Positions 9,487 to 18,393 of a stretch of 64,000 bases of DNA are shown here, piece after piece. The position numbers and the translations under genes are program-made. The stretch covers positions 682,001 through 746,000 of the forward strand of contig NZ_FRCZ01000001.1 in the NCBI RefSeq assembly GCF_900143085.1, written 5' to 3'. The first letter of the stretch is position 1; each line of letters opens with the position of its first letter. This DNA comes from Gracilibacillus kekensis. Lineage in GTDB: Bacteria > Bacillota > Bacilli > Bacillales > Amphibacillaceae. Below the pieces are notes generated by a model that was not told the origin of the DNA, ran no database searches, and saw only the letters and a program-made list of their open reading frames with translations.

Positions 9487-9729
9487 TTGCGACATAAATG
9501 AAATGGTAATGAAATATTTTAACTGCTTAAAAACCGCTTCGGCTTGTCCGCTTCCCTTTCCGCAGGTTTTTCTCCTCAGCTAACTTTGGTAAGCAAAAAC
9601 CACTTACCAAAGTGGATCTTCGGATAAAAACTTCCTGCAGGAGTGGAAGCGGACGCCTACGCTTTTTTATACTCTACAACTCAAGCATCTATAATCATAT
9701 TGGCTTTATTCAATTTCAGTTATGTCGTC
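9487..9729. repeat. Bipartite inverted-repeat element, copy 2 (243 bp, single half)
   Basis: The termini TTGCGACATAA (9487-9497) and TTATGTCGTC (9720-9729) are inverted repeats like those of the longer copies. One hairpin half lies between, from about 9534 (CGCTTCGGCTTGTCCGCTTC) to 9662 (GCGGACGCCTACGCT). Its central stem CTTTGGTAAG / CTTACCAAAG is perfect. The second half is absent. It fills the gap between the XapX gene and argS. Confidence 0.8.
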
Positions 9730-9775
9730 CTTTCCTGCTTTCATTCATTAAATTAGTCTTTAATTACCCGCAAAC

Positions 9776-9817
9776 AAAAAAGCTGAAACTTTTTTAGAAA
9801 GAATCCAGCTTTTTTGA
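9776..9817 (-). terminator. Intrinsic terminator of argS
   Basis: AAAAAAGCTG pairs with CAGCTTTTTT around a 20-nt loop, with a T-run on the minus strand after the argS stop. Confidence 0.65.
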
Positions 9818-9829
9818 TGATAATGATAT

Positions 9830-11497
9830 TTACATGCTTTGTGGTGCATTGACTCCGATCAGTTTCATACCATTTGCCAAGGTAATGCGTACTGCTTCCA
9901 TTAAAGCAAGTCGAGCTTTTGTTGCCTCCACGTTATCCTCATTAATGACCTTCTCTGCGTTATAAAAGCTGTGCAGATTTGCTGATAAGTCAAAAATGTA
10001 TTGCGTAATTCGGTGTGGCGTACGGTTGATGGCTGCATCTGCAATCACTTGTGTAAATTCACCCAATTTTTTCATTAACTCTTCTGCCTTTTCAGATTGC
10101 AGAAGACTTGCCTCATAATCCGCGAAATCGATCCCTTTCTCTCCTGCTTGTTTTAACATTGTACAGATCCGGGCATGGGCATATTGTACATAATAGACAG
10201 GATTATCATTCGACTGGGACTTTGCTAAGTCCATATCAAAATCCAAGTGGGAATCAGCAGAACGCATCACGAAAAAATAGCGCATCGCATCAATGCCAAC
10301 TTCCTCCATTAATTCGCGTAACGTAACAGCCTTACCGGTACGTTTACTCATTTTTACTTTTTCGCCATTTTCAAAAAGGTTGACCATTTGAATGATTTCA
10401 ACTTCTAACGTATCAGCATCATAGCCAAGTGCCTGAATTGCAGCATGCATACGCGGAATATACCCATGATGGTCTGCACCCCAAATGTTAATCAATTTAT
10501 CAAAACCACGGTCTAATTTATTTTTATGGTAAGCAATATCTGGTGATAAATAGGTGTAGGAGCCATCTTGCTTCACTAATACACGATCCTTGTCATCACC
10601 AAAATCTGTCGAACGGAACCATGTTGCACCGTCTTCTTCATAGATATAGCCTTTCTCCCTTAATAACTCGATCGCAGGAGTGATTTTGTTCTCTTCATAT
10701 AACGATGTTTCCGAAAACCAGTGATCAAATGTGACACGAAACTGCTCTAAGTCTTTCGCTAATTTATCTAATTCGAACTTTAAGCCGTATTCACGGAAAA
10801 ATGCCTGTTGTTCCTGATCAGACTTCTCTAATAATTGCTCACCATATTCTTTTGCAAGTGTCTCAGCAATTCCAATAATGTCGGCACCGTGATAACCGTC
10901 CTCCGGCATTGACTGTTCTTTACCTAGTGCTTGCATGTAACGAGCTTGAACAGACAACGCTAGATTATTGATTTGGTTACCAGCATCATTAATATAATAT
11001 TCACGAGAGACATTGTAACCCGCTTTAGCTAAAATATTACACATCGAGTCACCAACAGACGCACCACGAGCATGACCTAAATGTAAATCACCTGTTGGAT
11101 TGGCTGAGACAAACTCTATTTGAATTTTCTCTCCCTTACCAGTATCAGAAGATCCATATTCTTCTTTTTGTTCCAAAATCGTTGGAATCAGTTTTGTTAA
11201 GTACTGATTATCGATGAAAAAGTTAATAAAACCTGGACCGGCAATGTCTACACTTTTAATCGAACCTGTCGTTTGATTTAATTGTGCCACAATGTCTTCC
11301 GCGATTTGCCGTGGTGCTTTTTTAGCAATTCTTGCAAGCTGCATCGCAATATTTGTTGCATAGTCACCATGTGCTTTATCCTTTGGCTGTTCAAGCACAA
11401 TCGCAGGCATTTCTGCTTCTGATGCCAATTCGGCTGCTAAAACAGCTTGTTTAATTTCTGATTTCAAGGTCTCCTGCATTTGTTGCATCACGTTCAT
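9830..11497 (-). CDS. argS: Arginyl-tRNA synthetase
   Basis: Class I synthetase of 555 residues that charges tRNA-Arg. The N-terminal ARG additional domain (about residues 1-90) is followed by the Rossmann catalytic core with [19 protein letters not shown] (the HIGH-type motif, about residue 135). [13 protein letters not shown] is the KMSKS-type loop near residue 370. The anticodon-binding DALR domain ([29 protein letters not shown]) ends in the usual PQSM. ATG at 11497 is preceded by GGAGGCAGGATT. It is 13 nt downstream of ywiB, the same pairing as in B. subtilis. Confidence 0.97.
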   Translation of the reverse strand: MNVMQQMQETLKSEIKQAVLAAELASEAEMPAIVLEQPKDKAHGDYATNIAMQLARIAKKAPRQIAEDIVAQLNQTTGSIKSVDIAGPGFINFFIDNQYLTKLIPTILEQKEEYGSSDTGKGEKIQIEFVSANPTGDLHLGHARGASVGDSMCNILAKAGYNVSREYYINDAGNQINNLALSVQARYMQALGKEQSMPEDGYHGADIIGIAETLAKEYGEQLLEKSDQEQQAFFREYGLKFELDKLAKDLEQFRVTFDHWFSETSLYEENKITPAIELLREKGYIYEEDGATWFRSTDFGDDKDRVLVKQDGSYTYLSPDIAYHKNKLDRGFDKLINIWGADHHGYIPRMHAAIQALGYDADTLEVEIIQMVNLFENGEKVKMSKRTGKAVTLRELMEEVGIDAMRYFFVMRSADSHLDFDMDLAKSQSNDNPVYYVQYAHARICTMLKQAGEKGIDFADYEASLLQSEKAEELMKKLGEFTQVIADAAINRTPHRITQYIFDLSANLHSFYNAEKVINEDNVEATKARLALMEAVRITLANGMKLIGVNAPQSM

Positions 11498-11510
11498 AAT
11501 CCTGCCTCCA

Positions 11511-11939
11511 TTACTCTTCTTTTTTTACCAATATGGTTAATAGATGACGCCTAGGTTTATCGTTATTTAAACTAGTGGAATAGCTAATAAATAGTTTTCC
11601 ATCCTCATTTGCTTGAGGTGGCTGATACGTTACTTGCTCTGTTTCTGTTTGCATATGAATGGTGCCGAATTGATGCCGATAAACATTTTCTGTTATTCGT
11701 TTCTCATCAAATTTCTGCAACATCGATACTGCCCCAGAGCGTTTCACACTTACTCTATCTGAATGAATGGTAATCAGTGAATCTGTTCGTTCCTTATTTT
11801 CATTCTCTTCACTAAATTTCAATACAGTAGTATTCGCCTTTTCCAATAGTTGACCTTTTTCTTCAACAATGGTGACGTCTTGTTTTCCTGCATCCAAAAT
11901 TTCCATCGTCATTTTAATCGCTACTTGAGTTTTCAACAC
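11511..11939 (-). CDS. ywiB: DUF1934 beta-barrel protein, YwiB family
   Basis: A protein of about 142 residues: a series of amphipathic strands with [15 protein letters not shown] near the middle and [12 protein letters not shown] near the end, as in YwiB/DUF1934 proteins that fold as small calycin-like barrels of unknown function. The frame opens at 11966, but an earlier ATG (11951) has no spacing from the AGAAGGA Shine-Dalgarno. GTG at 11939 is my preferred start, and it also removes the overlap with the upstream gene's stop. It is linked to argS as in other Bacillaceae. Confidence 0.8.
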   Translation of the reverse strand: MLKTQVAIKMTMEILDAGKQDVTIVEEKGQLLEKANTTVLKFSEENENKERTDSLITIHSDRVSVKRSGAVSMLQKFDEKRITENVYRHQFGTIHMQTETEQVTYQPPQANEDGKLFISYSTSLNNDKPRRHLLTILVKKEE

Positions 11940-11955
11940 TTTATCAAACATCCTT

Positions 11956-12993
11956 CTATTGATCAAGGGCGTTTAACGCCTCAAGAGGTAATCTTGCATA
12001 AAAATAATCATCACGCTCTTCGATAAATCGCTGATAAGCCGTGCGTAATAAATATTTGTCTTGTTTAGCTTGTCCCAAATAATATTGCTGAAAAGGTGTT
12101 AATTGTTCAAAATCAGATAATATTTCAATACATTTTTCCGTATCACCTTCTGCAAGGGCAATATGAGCTTTTTCAGCAGAATCCTGACTCGAAATACCCT
12201 CTGTTTTTTTATAGTAAGCTGAGATAAATGGAAGGGTATAGTTCTTCAATCCGTAAGTTGCTCGCTCATATGACAATTGTTGAGCCATCTCGATAGCTAC
12301 AGAGATATGATGCATTGCCTGTTCATAACCATCAAACAAGTATCCCTGAGCCAGAATATTATGAATATCGATTTGTTTACGTAGGTTATTTGATTTTTTT
12401 AATAGTTGATAGCCATATTTTCTAGACAAAATTAATTCATTGCGTTTCCAATGATAAATAAATAACGTTTCATTTAAGCGAGACTCAAACAATTCATAGA
12501 GTAACGGGTCCTTTACCTGTATCAAAAGACGTTTAATACTTTCATTGAAAGTTCCGATTTTACCGTAATGATGCATATCAAAATAGCCATAAATATGAAC
12601 AAGATCTTTGAGGATCCGAACGGTAATATCCTCTTCGTAAATTTTTATACGATTGACAGCTTTGATATATTTGGATGGTGTTTCTGGTTTTATTTGTGTG
12701 GAGGCTATCGTTTTACGTTCATACATAATCTGATAGATTCGAGCTGATTTACGATTAACTCTATTTGTTGCATATTTTATCTTATCAATCATTACTTTTA
12801 ATTCTTCAAATAAACCATTCACATATAAATATTCCATAGCCGTTCGCTGATTTTCTTCATTTTCAGTCGCTAAACAGATTTCACTCATATCTTTTAACTC
12901 ATGGCTCTGTCCTCTAAGCTGCTGATAAATAACGTGTAATGGCATCTCTGTATCATTTGCCATAAATTCACTCACAATTTGATTTCTTTTCAT
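11956..12993 (-). CDS. AimR-like (arbitrium receptor family) protein
   Basis: A 345-residue all-helical TPR-like protein. The segment QRTAMEYLYVNGLFEELKVM (about residues 48-67), the following RKSARIYQIMYE, the central LRKQIDIHNILAQGYLFDGY and the C-terminal QQYYLGQAKQDK..DYFYARLPLEALN match the landmarks of phage AimR proteins as I recall them. In phages AimR binds a secreted hexapeptide (AimP) and controls the lysis-lysogeny choice. The N-terminal part is shorter than in the phage proteins and an HTH is not obvious. No phage genes and no aimP-like peptide gene flank it; ywiB follows directly and pbpG is divergent. A host regulator descended from, or ancestral to, the phage receptor is the likeliest reading. 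ATG at 12993 follows TTAGGGGATTGGA. Confidence 0.75.
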   Translation of the reverse strand: MKRNQIVSEFMANDTEMPLHVIYQQLRGQSHELKDMSEICLATENEENQRTAMEYLYVNGLFEELKVMIDKIKYATNRVNRKSARIYQIMYERKTIASTQIKPETPSKYIKAVNRIKIYEEDITVRILKDLVHIYGYFDMHHYGKIGTFNESIKRLLIQVKDPLLYELFESRLNETLFIYHWKRNELILSRKYGYQLLKKSNNLRKQIDIHNILAQGYLFDGYEQAMHHISVAIEMAQQLSYERATYGLKNYTLPFISAYYKKTEGISSQDSAEKAHIALAEGDTEKCIEILSDFEQLTPFQQYYLGQAKQDKYLLRTAYQRFIEERDDYFYARLPLEALNALDQ

Positions 12994-13013
12994 TCCAATC
13001 CCCTAATTCATAA

Positions 13014-13135
13014 AAAAGTGAGACTGCAATCAGTACGAGGTTTAATCTCCTTCTAATTGCTAGCATCCGTTTATCTCCCACTTAGTATTTTGCTTTTGTT
13101 CGAATTTTAAAGTGGAGGATTTCGAACGGTTACCC
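13014..13135 (+). repeat. Dispersed repeat of the AAGTGAGA family, full-length copy
   Basis: It starts GTGAGACTGCAATCAGTA, contains CCGTTTATCTCCCACTTA and AAAGTGGAGG, and ends GAACGGTTACCCC. It aligns with the reverse complement of 607-717. It lies just upstream of the AimR-like gene. The rest of the 550-bp gap up to pbpG is AT-rich with no coding potential; I searched it for a secreted-peptide gene and found only frames of fewer than 10 codons. Confidence 0.55.
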
Positions 13136-13394
13136 CTCTTATAAAGTCGTTACATATTTTATCATACTTAACGGTTTTGTTACATTTATTTCTCTTTTTT
13201 CATTTTACCCAACCTAACAATATTTCACGTACAAACTTACTACTCTTACGGCAGAATTAACGATAGCATTTTTCAGTAAATTACCTTCCCTTTTGACAGG
13301 CTTCTATAATATGTACCTACTTACGATCTTTTATTGTAAATAATACTATTCTAGAGTTTTTTAACAAAAAATCAAATAATTATTTATTTAGTAT

Positions 13395-13424
13395 GTTTAT
13401 ACCCTGCTTTTTTGAACCATAATG
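13395..13424 (+). promoter_or_regulatory. Candidate forespore (SigF/SigG) promoter of pbpG
   Basis: GTTTA (13395-13399), an 18-nt spacer, CATAATG (13418-13424). This fits the SigG pattern GHATR-N18-CATWMTA at 10 of 12 positions and overlaps a weaker SigF fit. It is 117 nt upstream of the ATG. B. subtilis pbpG is forespore-specific, which supports the reading; a chance match is possible. Confidence 0.4.
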
Positions 13425-13540
13425 CTAATAACGATGAATAAAAATGCAGGGATTCTGTCTAGAATACAAAACAGAGGATAGTCAGCTGTCTTTACGCTTG
13501 ATGGCGTTTTCCTGTCATTGTTTACAAGGGAGGGTGTGTT

Positions 13541-15649
13541 ATGGGTCGGAGGAGCCGGAGGAGGAAGCGGCGGTTATGGAAATTATTTGTCTTTCTATTC
13601 TTTTTAATTGGATCTTTTTCTGCCGTTTTGTTAATTGCAAGCTTTTTACTTGGACCGCCATCTTTAGATCGATCCCAAAATACGATTTATTATAGCGAAA
13701 ATGATGAAGTGATTGGCGAAGAGTTCGGGTCTGAAAAAAGATACTGGATGACTTTAGATAATATAGATGATACTTTAGAGCAGGCAACGATTTGGACGGA
13801 AGATCAACATTTTTATGATCATTTTGGTTTTGATTTCAAACGCCTTGCATCCGCTATTTGGAAAGATTTAAAAACACTGTCCCTAAAAGAAGGAGCCAGC
13901 ACGATTACCCAACAGTATGCTCGTAATCTTTTTCTTACACATGAGAAGACGTGGAAACGAAAATTATATGAAGCTTTTTATACCATACGTTTAGAGATGT
14001 TTTACGACAAGGATGAGTTATTAGAGGGTTATTTAAATACCATTTATTATGGCCATGGTGCATATGGAATTGAAGCAGCCAGTAAATACTTCTTTGCTAA
14101 GTCAGCTTCCGATTTGACGTGGGCCGAAGCATCTATGCTGGCAGGCATTCCTAAAGGGCCTTCCCACTACTCACCTTTTCATGATTATGAGAAAGCAAAA
14201 TCCAGACAGGAATTAATTTTGAAAAATTTACATGAACAGCAAGTGATTGATTCCGAGACTTATGAAACTGCTATAAAGGAAACCCTAAATTTTTCTGAAG
14301 AACGGATGATTACAACAAAGGGACTTGCACCTTATTATCAAGATCTGGTCGTCGAGGAACTAAAGGATTTATTAGGGGTTACTATGGAAGAAATTCGTTC
14401 TGGTGGTTATCAAGTATATACCACCCTTAACGTCGAACAACAACAACAACTAAAAGCAACTACCGATCGTTTAATCGAGAACCCGGAATTACAAATAGGC
14501 GCGGTGGCCATGGAGCCCTCAACTGGTGCCATTAAAGCTCTAGTGGGAGGTAGAAACTATCAGGATTCCTCTTTCAATCGTGTGACACAAGCAAAAAGAA
14601 TGCCTGGTTCTGCCTTTAAACCGTTTCTTTATTATACCGCCTTAGAACAAGGTATGACAGCTGCAACAACCTTGATGAGTAAACCTACTACTTTTGAATT
14701 AGCGGATGGTAAGCTGTATCAACCAAGTAATTACAATGACTATTATGCCAACCAACCGATCACCATGGCTCAAGCGATTGCCTTATCGGATAATATTTTC
14801 GCTGTTAAAACAAACATGTATGTAACTCCTGACCGATTTGTCCGGGTAGCAAAGGACAAATTTAATATTAAAAGTGAACTGGCACCTGTTGCTTCTCTGG
14901 CTTTAGGAACAGAAGTGGTTACGATGAAGGAGATGGTAACAGGATACAGTATGATTGCTAACGGCGGAGAGAAGATCAATAGTTATACGATCTCAAAAGT
15001 GACAGATGCACACGGAGAAGTATTATATGATCGCCAAGAAAGCGAATCTGAAGATAAAGCTTGGAGTTTGTTTTCAAAGAAAGATAATAATCAAATACTT
15101 AATGAAGAATATACCTACATTTTATCTGAGATGATGAAAGGCATGTTTCAAGAAGAGCTAAATGGCTATATGAGTGTTACCGGGGCATCAATCGCTAATC
15201 AATTGACACATGAATACGCTGGAAAATCTGGAACCACCAATTCTGATAATTGGATGATTGGTTTTAGTCCGTCATTAACAACAGGTGTTTGGACCGGTTA
15301 CGATGATAATCGAGAGATTGTGAAGACTAGTGATCAGCAATACGCCAAAGAAGTATGGGCTGATTTTATGGAAAAAGCACATAAAGATATTCCTGTAGAG
15401 AGTGTTGTTCGTCCTGAAAATGTTGTGGAAGCTTCGATCGATTTAAATACCGGTTTGCTTGCTTCAGATGCTTGTAGCCATACGGCAACACTACTATTTG
15501 TCAAAGGTACCGAACCAACAAAATATTGCACCTTACATTTAGAAGAATATCAACACGAACATCCTGAAGAGTTTGATGAAATCATCTCTGAAGATGACCT
15601 GATCGACAATTGGTGGGAATGGTTGTGGACTGGGAAAGATGAACAATAA
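13541..15649 (+). CDS. pbpG: Class A penicillin-binding protein, PbpG (PBP2d) type
   Basis: A bifunctional peptidoglycan synthase of 702 residues. A basic N-terminus and one membrane anchor (about 13-38) are followed by a family 51 glycosyltransferase domain with catalytic Glu87 in TEDQHFYDHFGFD and GASTITQQYARN. The transpeptidase domain has the active Ser357 in GSAFKPF, SDN near residue 418 and the KSGTTN triad near 563. RBS AGGGAGGGTGTGTT precedes the ATG. In B. subtilis pbpG (ywhE) adjoins ywhD, as here, and contributes to spore cortex and germ-cell-wall synthesis. The gene is convergent with ywhD. A forespore-type promoter candidate is listed separately. Confidence 0.9.
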   Translation: MGRRSRRRKRRLWKLFVFLFFLIGSFSAVLLIASFLLGPPSLDRSQNTIYYSENDEVIGEEFGSEKRYWMTLDNIDDTLEQATIWTEDQHFYDHFGFDFKRLASAIWKDLKTLSLKEGASTITQQYARNLFLTHEKTWKRKLYEAFYTIRLEMFYDKDELLEGYLNTIYYGHGAYGIEAASKYFFAKSASDLTWAEASMLAGIPKGPSHYSPFHDYEKAKSRQELILKNLHEQQVIDSETYETAIKETLNFSEERMITTKGLAPYYQDLVVEELKDLLGVTMEEIRSGGYQVYTTLNVEQQQQLKATTDRLIENPELQIGAVAMEPSTGAIKALVGGRNYQDSSFNRVTQAKRMPGSAFKPFLYYTALEQGMTAATTLMSKPTTFELADGKLYQPSNYNDYYANQPITMAQAIALSDNIFAVKTNMYVTPDRFVRVAKDKFNIKSELAPVASLALGTEVVTMKEMVTGYSMIANGGEKINSYTISKVTDAHGEVLYDRQESESEDKAWSLFSKKDNNQILNEEYTYILSEMMKGMFQEELNGYMSVTGASIANQLTHEYAGKSGTTNSDNWMIGFSPSLTTGVWTGYDDNREIVKTSDQQYAKEVWADFMEKAHKDIPVESVVRPENVVEASIDLNTGLLASDACSHTATLLFVKGTEPTKYCTLHLEEYQHEHPEEFDEIISEDDLIDNWWEWLWTGKDEQ

Positions 15650-15667
15650 ACTTCACAAAAGAAGGAT

Positions 15668-16030
15668 TATACGACATACATTTGATGGTGAATTTTGAGA
15701 TTTTATAACTGTTTGGTAACCGCTTCGGCTTGCCCACTTCCCTTTCCGTGGGGTTTTCCCCTCAGCTAACTTTTTCAAGCACAAACCGCTTAAAAAAGTG
15801 GATCTTCAGGGAAAACAGTCCCACCGGAGTTGAATTGGGCGCCTACGCTTACCATTAGACAATAAACCAGCTTTTATAGATAACAAAAAATTAATCTAAA
15901 TGATAAGTTGATAGGAAATTGTGAATAAACTAACTTGATTATTCTTGCTTCAGTTGCTGAGTACTAAAAAGCGCAGGCGTCCGCTTAGCACATATAAAAC
16001 TCACAATTACCCCCTAGGTTATGCCGTACT
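15668..16030. repeat. Bipartite inverted-repeat element, copy 3 (second half mostly deleted)
   Basis: The left terminus TATACGACATACATTTGATGG is at 15669-15689 (matching the ends of the other copies) and the right terminus is GGTTATGCCGTA (16017-16028). The first hairpin half, 15721-15850, is intact (CGCTTCGGCTTGCCCACTTC to GGGCGCCTACGCT). The second half has only its outer piece AGCGCAGGCGTCCGCTTAG near 15971. It occupies most of the pbpG-ywhD gap; the remainder holds only the terminator at 16120. Confidence 0.75.
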
Positions 16031-16119
16031 ATCTTTCTTTTATGCATCAGGCTGATGCCTTAATTTTTAATTGTTTGCTACGCAAAAGCAGCAATGCCAA
16101 AATCTTTTTTTATTAGAAC

Positions 16120-16152
16120 GGAAAAAGGCTGGGCAGAAGCCCAGCCTTTTCC
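16120..16152. terminator. Bidirectional intrinsic terminator between pbpG and ywhD
   Basis: GGAAAAAGGCTGGGC pairs with GCCCAGCCTTTTCC around AGAA. The A/T-rich flanks let it work on either strand between these convergent genes. Confidence 0.85.
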
Positions 16153-16255
16153 GGTCCTAGTAACTAAGAGTTACCATGTGTATTCATTTTATAAACAAAG
16201 ATCCTTTAGGACAAGTATAATTGTTCATTTTTAGACAAAGTTCACAAAATGTTCA

Positions 16256-16768
16256 TTATTCAGGTAATGCTTGCTTTAATTCATCCGTCGAATTTTCCCA
16301 CATTTCTGCATCAAATTCACGTAAAAAATCAGCTAATAATTTTTTTGATTTATCATCCATATGATCAACGATAACATGACCTTTCATCGATTTATCCATA
16401 TGATTCACATGTTCTGGCATTGATTTATAAGCACGTTTAATCGAACGGTCTACTACAACCTCGCAACCTGTAACCCCATGATAATAGGCTCCATTCTCTC
16501 CCCGTTCTACCGTTACCCATACAATCCAATATAATTTACCGTTTTTCACTACTTCTCGATCTGGAATGAACTTCACTCGTCGTTCTACTTCACTGCGAGC
16601 ATGCATCGCCCCCATATCTACAAAGGCACGATCTTCATTCGGATCAATGATGACTGGTGAGATGTTTTCCAAACTGACCGAACCTACACCATATCCCCCA
16701 TGACCATCTGTAGAATCGTCTTTCATAATCGTAAACGCATTTGACTTTTTCTTCTTTTCTTCACTCAT
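16256..16768 (-). CDS. ywhD: YwhD family protein
   Basis: A 170-residue soluble protein recognised by DGHGGYGVGSVSLENISPV near residue 22, EDRAFVDMGAMHARS and VKFIPDREVVKNGKLYWIVW. The family is widely conserved in Bacillales, next to pbpG and ywhB, and has no established function. No catalytic motif is obvious. ATG at 16768 follows an AGGAGGC Shine-Dalgarno. It is divergent from ywhB across a 354-bp gap that contains a 21-bp-period repeat array. Confidence 0.92.
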   Translation of the reverse strand: MSEEKKKKSNAFTIMKDDSTDGHGGYGVGSVSLENISPVIIDPNEDRAFVDMGAMHARSEVERRVKFIPDREVVKNGKLYWIVWVTVERGENGAYYHGVTGCEVVVDRSIKRAYKSMPEHVNHMDKSMKGHVIVDHMDDKSKKLLADFLREFDAEMWENSTDELKQALPE

Positions 16769-16844
16769 GACAACGCCTCCTAATTTATACTGAGTTTATT
16801 ATTTTAATTATATTTTTTAACTGCCACTTAGTTTTGTATTGCTC

Positions 16845-16979
16845 TTCACGGGATAATGTGGGCTGTTGGCGAGATAACTAATGCTGTTCACGGGATAAAT
16901 TGCTTTATCCCGTGAACAAGAGCAAGTATCCCGTCAACAACTATGGATATCCCGTGAAGAGCAAAAGTTATCCCGTGAA
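16845..16979. repeat. 21-bp-period word array with orientation switch, TTCACGGGATAA type
   Basis: Forward words TTCACGGGATAA begin at 16845, 16866 (variant TTGGCGAGATAA) and 16887. Reverse words TTATCCCGTGAA begin at 16905, 16926, 16947 and 16968. Every step within each half is exactly 21 bp. At the switch the last forward and first reverse word are 18 bp apart start to start and form a perfect long palindrome around TTGC (16885-16917). It lies in the divergent ywhD-ywhB promoter region. The same word, period and junction spacing recur at 34869-34961. Confidence 0.9.
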
Positions 16980-17122
16980 GAACCTATTTTCTGAATAAAA
17001 CGCAACTTATGCGTCTACTTTTCATTGTATCATGTTTGAATTGGTGGTTTCATCTTCTGTGTTTCCCTCTAGCAAGATTTGCGATACAATGAAAATACAT
17101 TTAATTAAAAGGAGAGATACGT

Positions 17123-17305
17123 ATGCCATATGTAACAGTAGAGATGTTAGAGGGGCGCACCGATGAGCAACGTAAAGCGTTAATTGAAAAAGTCACAGAT
17201 GCAGTAGTGGAAACAACAGGTGCTTCTCGTGAAAAGGTAGTAGTATTTATTGAAGATATTGATAAACGCAACTATGGAGTAGGTGGCAAACGACTGATCG
17301 ATTAG
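17123..17305 (+). CDS. ywhB: 4-oxalocrotonate tautomerase family protein (YwhB)
   Basis: A 60-residue protein beginning MPYVTVEMLEGRTDEQRKAL. After removal of Met the catalytic Pro1 is exposed, and an arginine of the family appears in GRTDEQRK. The core VVVFIEDIDKRNYGVGGK closes the hexameric beta-alpha-beta fold. YwhB of B. subtilis has tautomerase activity on aromatic dienols, though the physiological substrate is unclear. ATG follows AAGGAGAGATACGT. The next gene starts 14 nt downstream. Confidence 0.93.
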   Translation: MPYVTVEMLEGRTDEQRKALIEKVTDAVVETTGASREKVVVFIEDIDKRNYGVGGKRLID

Positions 17306-17318
17306 GAGTGTGTTGTTA

Positions 17319-17510
17319 ATGATTTATGTAAGTATAGATGGATTTCAAGCCGGAGATATGTTTTTTTCTCTGCTTCTATTCTTTATCGTAGCAATCGTCA
17401 TGTTTATTCTAATCATTAGACGTTCAAAATCTAGGACACAAAACCAACTAGACCGTGTGGAACAAAAGCTAGATAAGCTTTTAAACGAAACAAATGACAA
17501 ATCATCATAA
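17319..17510 (+). CDS. Small membrane protein with coiled-coil tail (DUF4083-like)
   Basis: A 63-residue protein: one membrane helix (FFSLLLFFIVAIVMFILII, about residues 15-34), a basic RRSKSR stop-transfer, then QNQLDRVEQKLDKLLNE, a short heptad-repeat coiled coil. The layout resembles DUF4083 proteins; the function is unknown. An in-frame GTG lies at 17310, but GGAGTG sits at the right distance for ATG at 17319. It probably shares an mRNA with ywhB and ends at the terminator at 17541. Confidence 0.7.
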   Translation: MIYVSIDGFQAGDMFFSLLLFFIVAIVMFILIIRRSKSRTQNQLDRVEQKLDKLLNETNDKSS

Positions 17511-17540
17511 AATTGCCTAATGTACATATTAAAAGGCTAT

Positions 17541-17575
17541 GAAGTTCAGAGTTAACACTTTGAACTTCTATTTTT
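17541..17575 (+). terminator. Intrinsic terminator after the ywhB operon
   Basis: GAAGTTCAGAGT pairs with ACTTTGAACTTC (one G-U) around TAAC, followed by TATTTTTATTATTTT. Confidence 0.8.
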
Positions 17576-17576
17576 A

Positions 17577-18353
17577 TTATTTTATTGCTTTCCAAATCGT
17601 CCATCTATCTTTTTCGATGATATTAGTATCAGTTGGCAGTGACTTATCGATATGCTTAAGGAGCAACTTCAGTTCATTATCGTCTAACTCATGTAAGATA
17701 CTCCTCCCCGTTCGATTACTTATATCTTTTAACAATCGCTCTTTGTTTTTAAAACAGGCTCTCGTTTCCCATAACTTCACTTCCTCAATGTGGCTAAATC
17801 CCACTTCCTGCAACATTTTGATCGCAAAATCGCTCGTATACCTGCGTTTTTCTTCCCATTCCATTAGGCGAGGAAAAAGTTCGAAAAAATACCCTCTAAT
17901 ATGATTATTATCCCCCTTTATGAAACAATCTTCTGGCGTTCGATCTTGTATAATACAAAACCCATCCCTTTTTAACAATCGAAATGCTTCTGAGAAACAA
18001 GAACGCAAATCATTAAGATGATGAATCAACGCTCTTTCCATTAACAAATCATATGTTTGACTATGTAAGCTGGTTTCATAGGCATTCCCATTAACAAAAG
18101 TAATATTATTGTAGTTTTTACAATTTTCCTTTGCTCCTTCAAGTATAGCTTTAGAAAAGTCAACACCAGTTACCTTTTCTACTCCCATATCCGATAAAGC
18201 TTTCGAATAAATTCCACCACCACAGCCAATATCGAGAGCCTTTTCTATGTTTTCAATTGGTACAAGGGCTTTTATTGCTTCTCTCCAAGAGCTATCCGCC
18301 TCGCGAGTTGTATAGGTAATTCGATTTTTTTTACTATGAAAATCAATTCCCAT
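17577..18353 (-). CDS. Class I SAM-dependent methyltransferase
   Basis: A 258-residue protein with the SAM-binding motif I ALDIGCGGGIYSKAL near residue 40, motif II VTGVDFSKAILEGAK, acidic post-motif NAYETSL and LMERALIHHLNDL, the usual methyltransferase_11 pattern for small-molecule methylation. The C-terminal third (about 150-258) has no recognised domain; it includes RGYFFELFPRLMEWEEKRRY. The substrate is unknown. It is followed on the same strand (upstream, 40 nt) by an unrelated methyltransferase and the two may be cotranscribed. This starts an accessory segment not found at this point in B. subtilis. Confidence 0.85.
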   Translation of the reverse strand: MGIDFHSKKNRITYTTREADSSWREAIKALVPIENIEKALDIGCGGGIYSKALSDMGVEKVTGVDFSKAILEGAKENCKNYNNITFVNGNAYETSLHSQTYDLLMERALIHHLNDLRSCFSEAFRLLKRDGFCIIQDRTPEDCFIKGDNNHIRGYFFELFPRLMEWEEKRRYTSDFAIKMLQEVGFSHIEEVKLWETRACFKNKERLLKDISNRTGRSILHELDDNELKLLLKHIDKSLPTDTNIIEKDRWTIWKAIK

Positions 18354-18393
18354 CTTTATCTCTCCCTGCTATTTTAGATGGATTGCTTTCTTA

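Noticed and set aside
13130-13540. A secreted AimP-like peptide gene upstream of the AimR-like gene
   Set aside because: All frames on both strands in this AT-rich gap are under about 10 codons or lack a start with a Shine-Dalgarno.
16845-16979. CRISPR array
   Set aside because: Words are 12 bp with 9-bp linkers, orientation flips, and no cas genes exist in the window.
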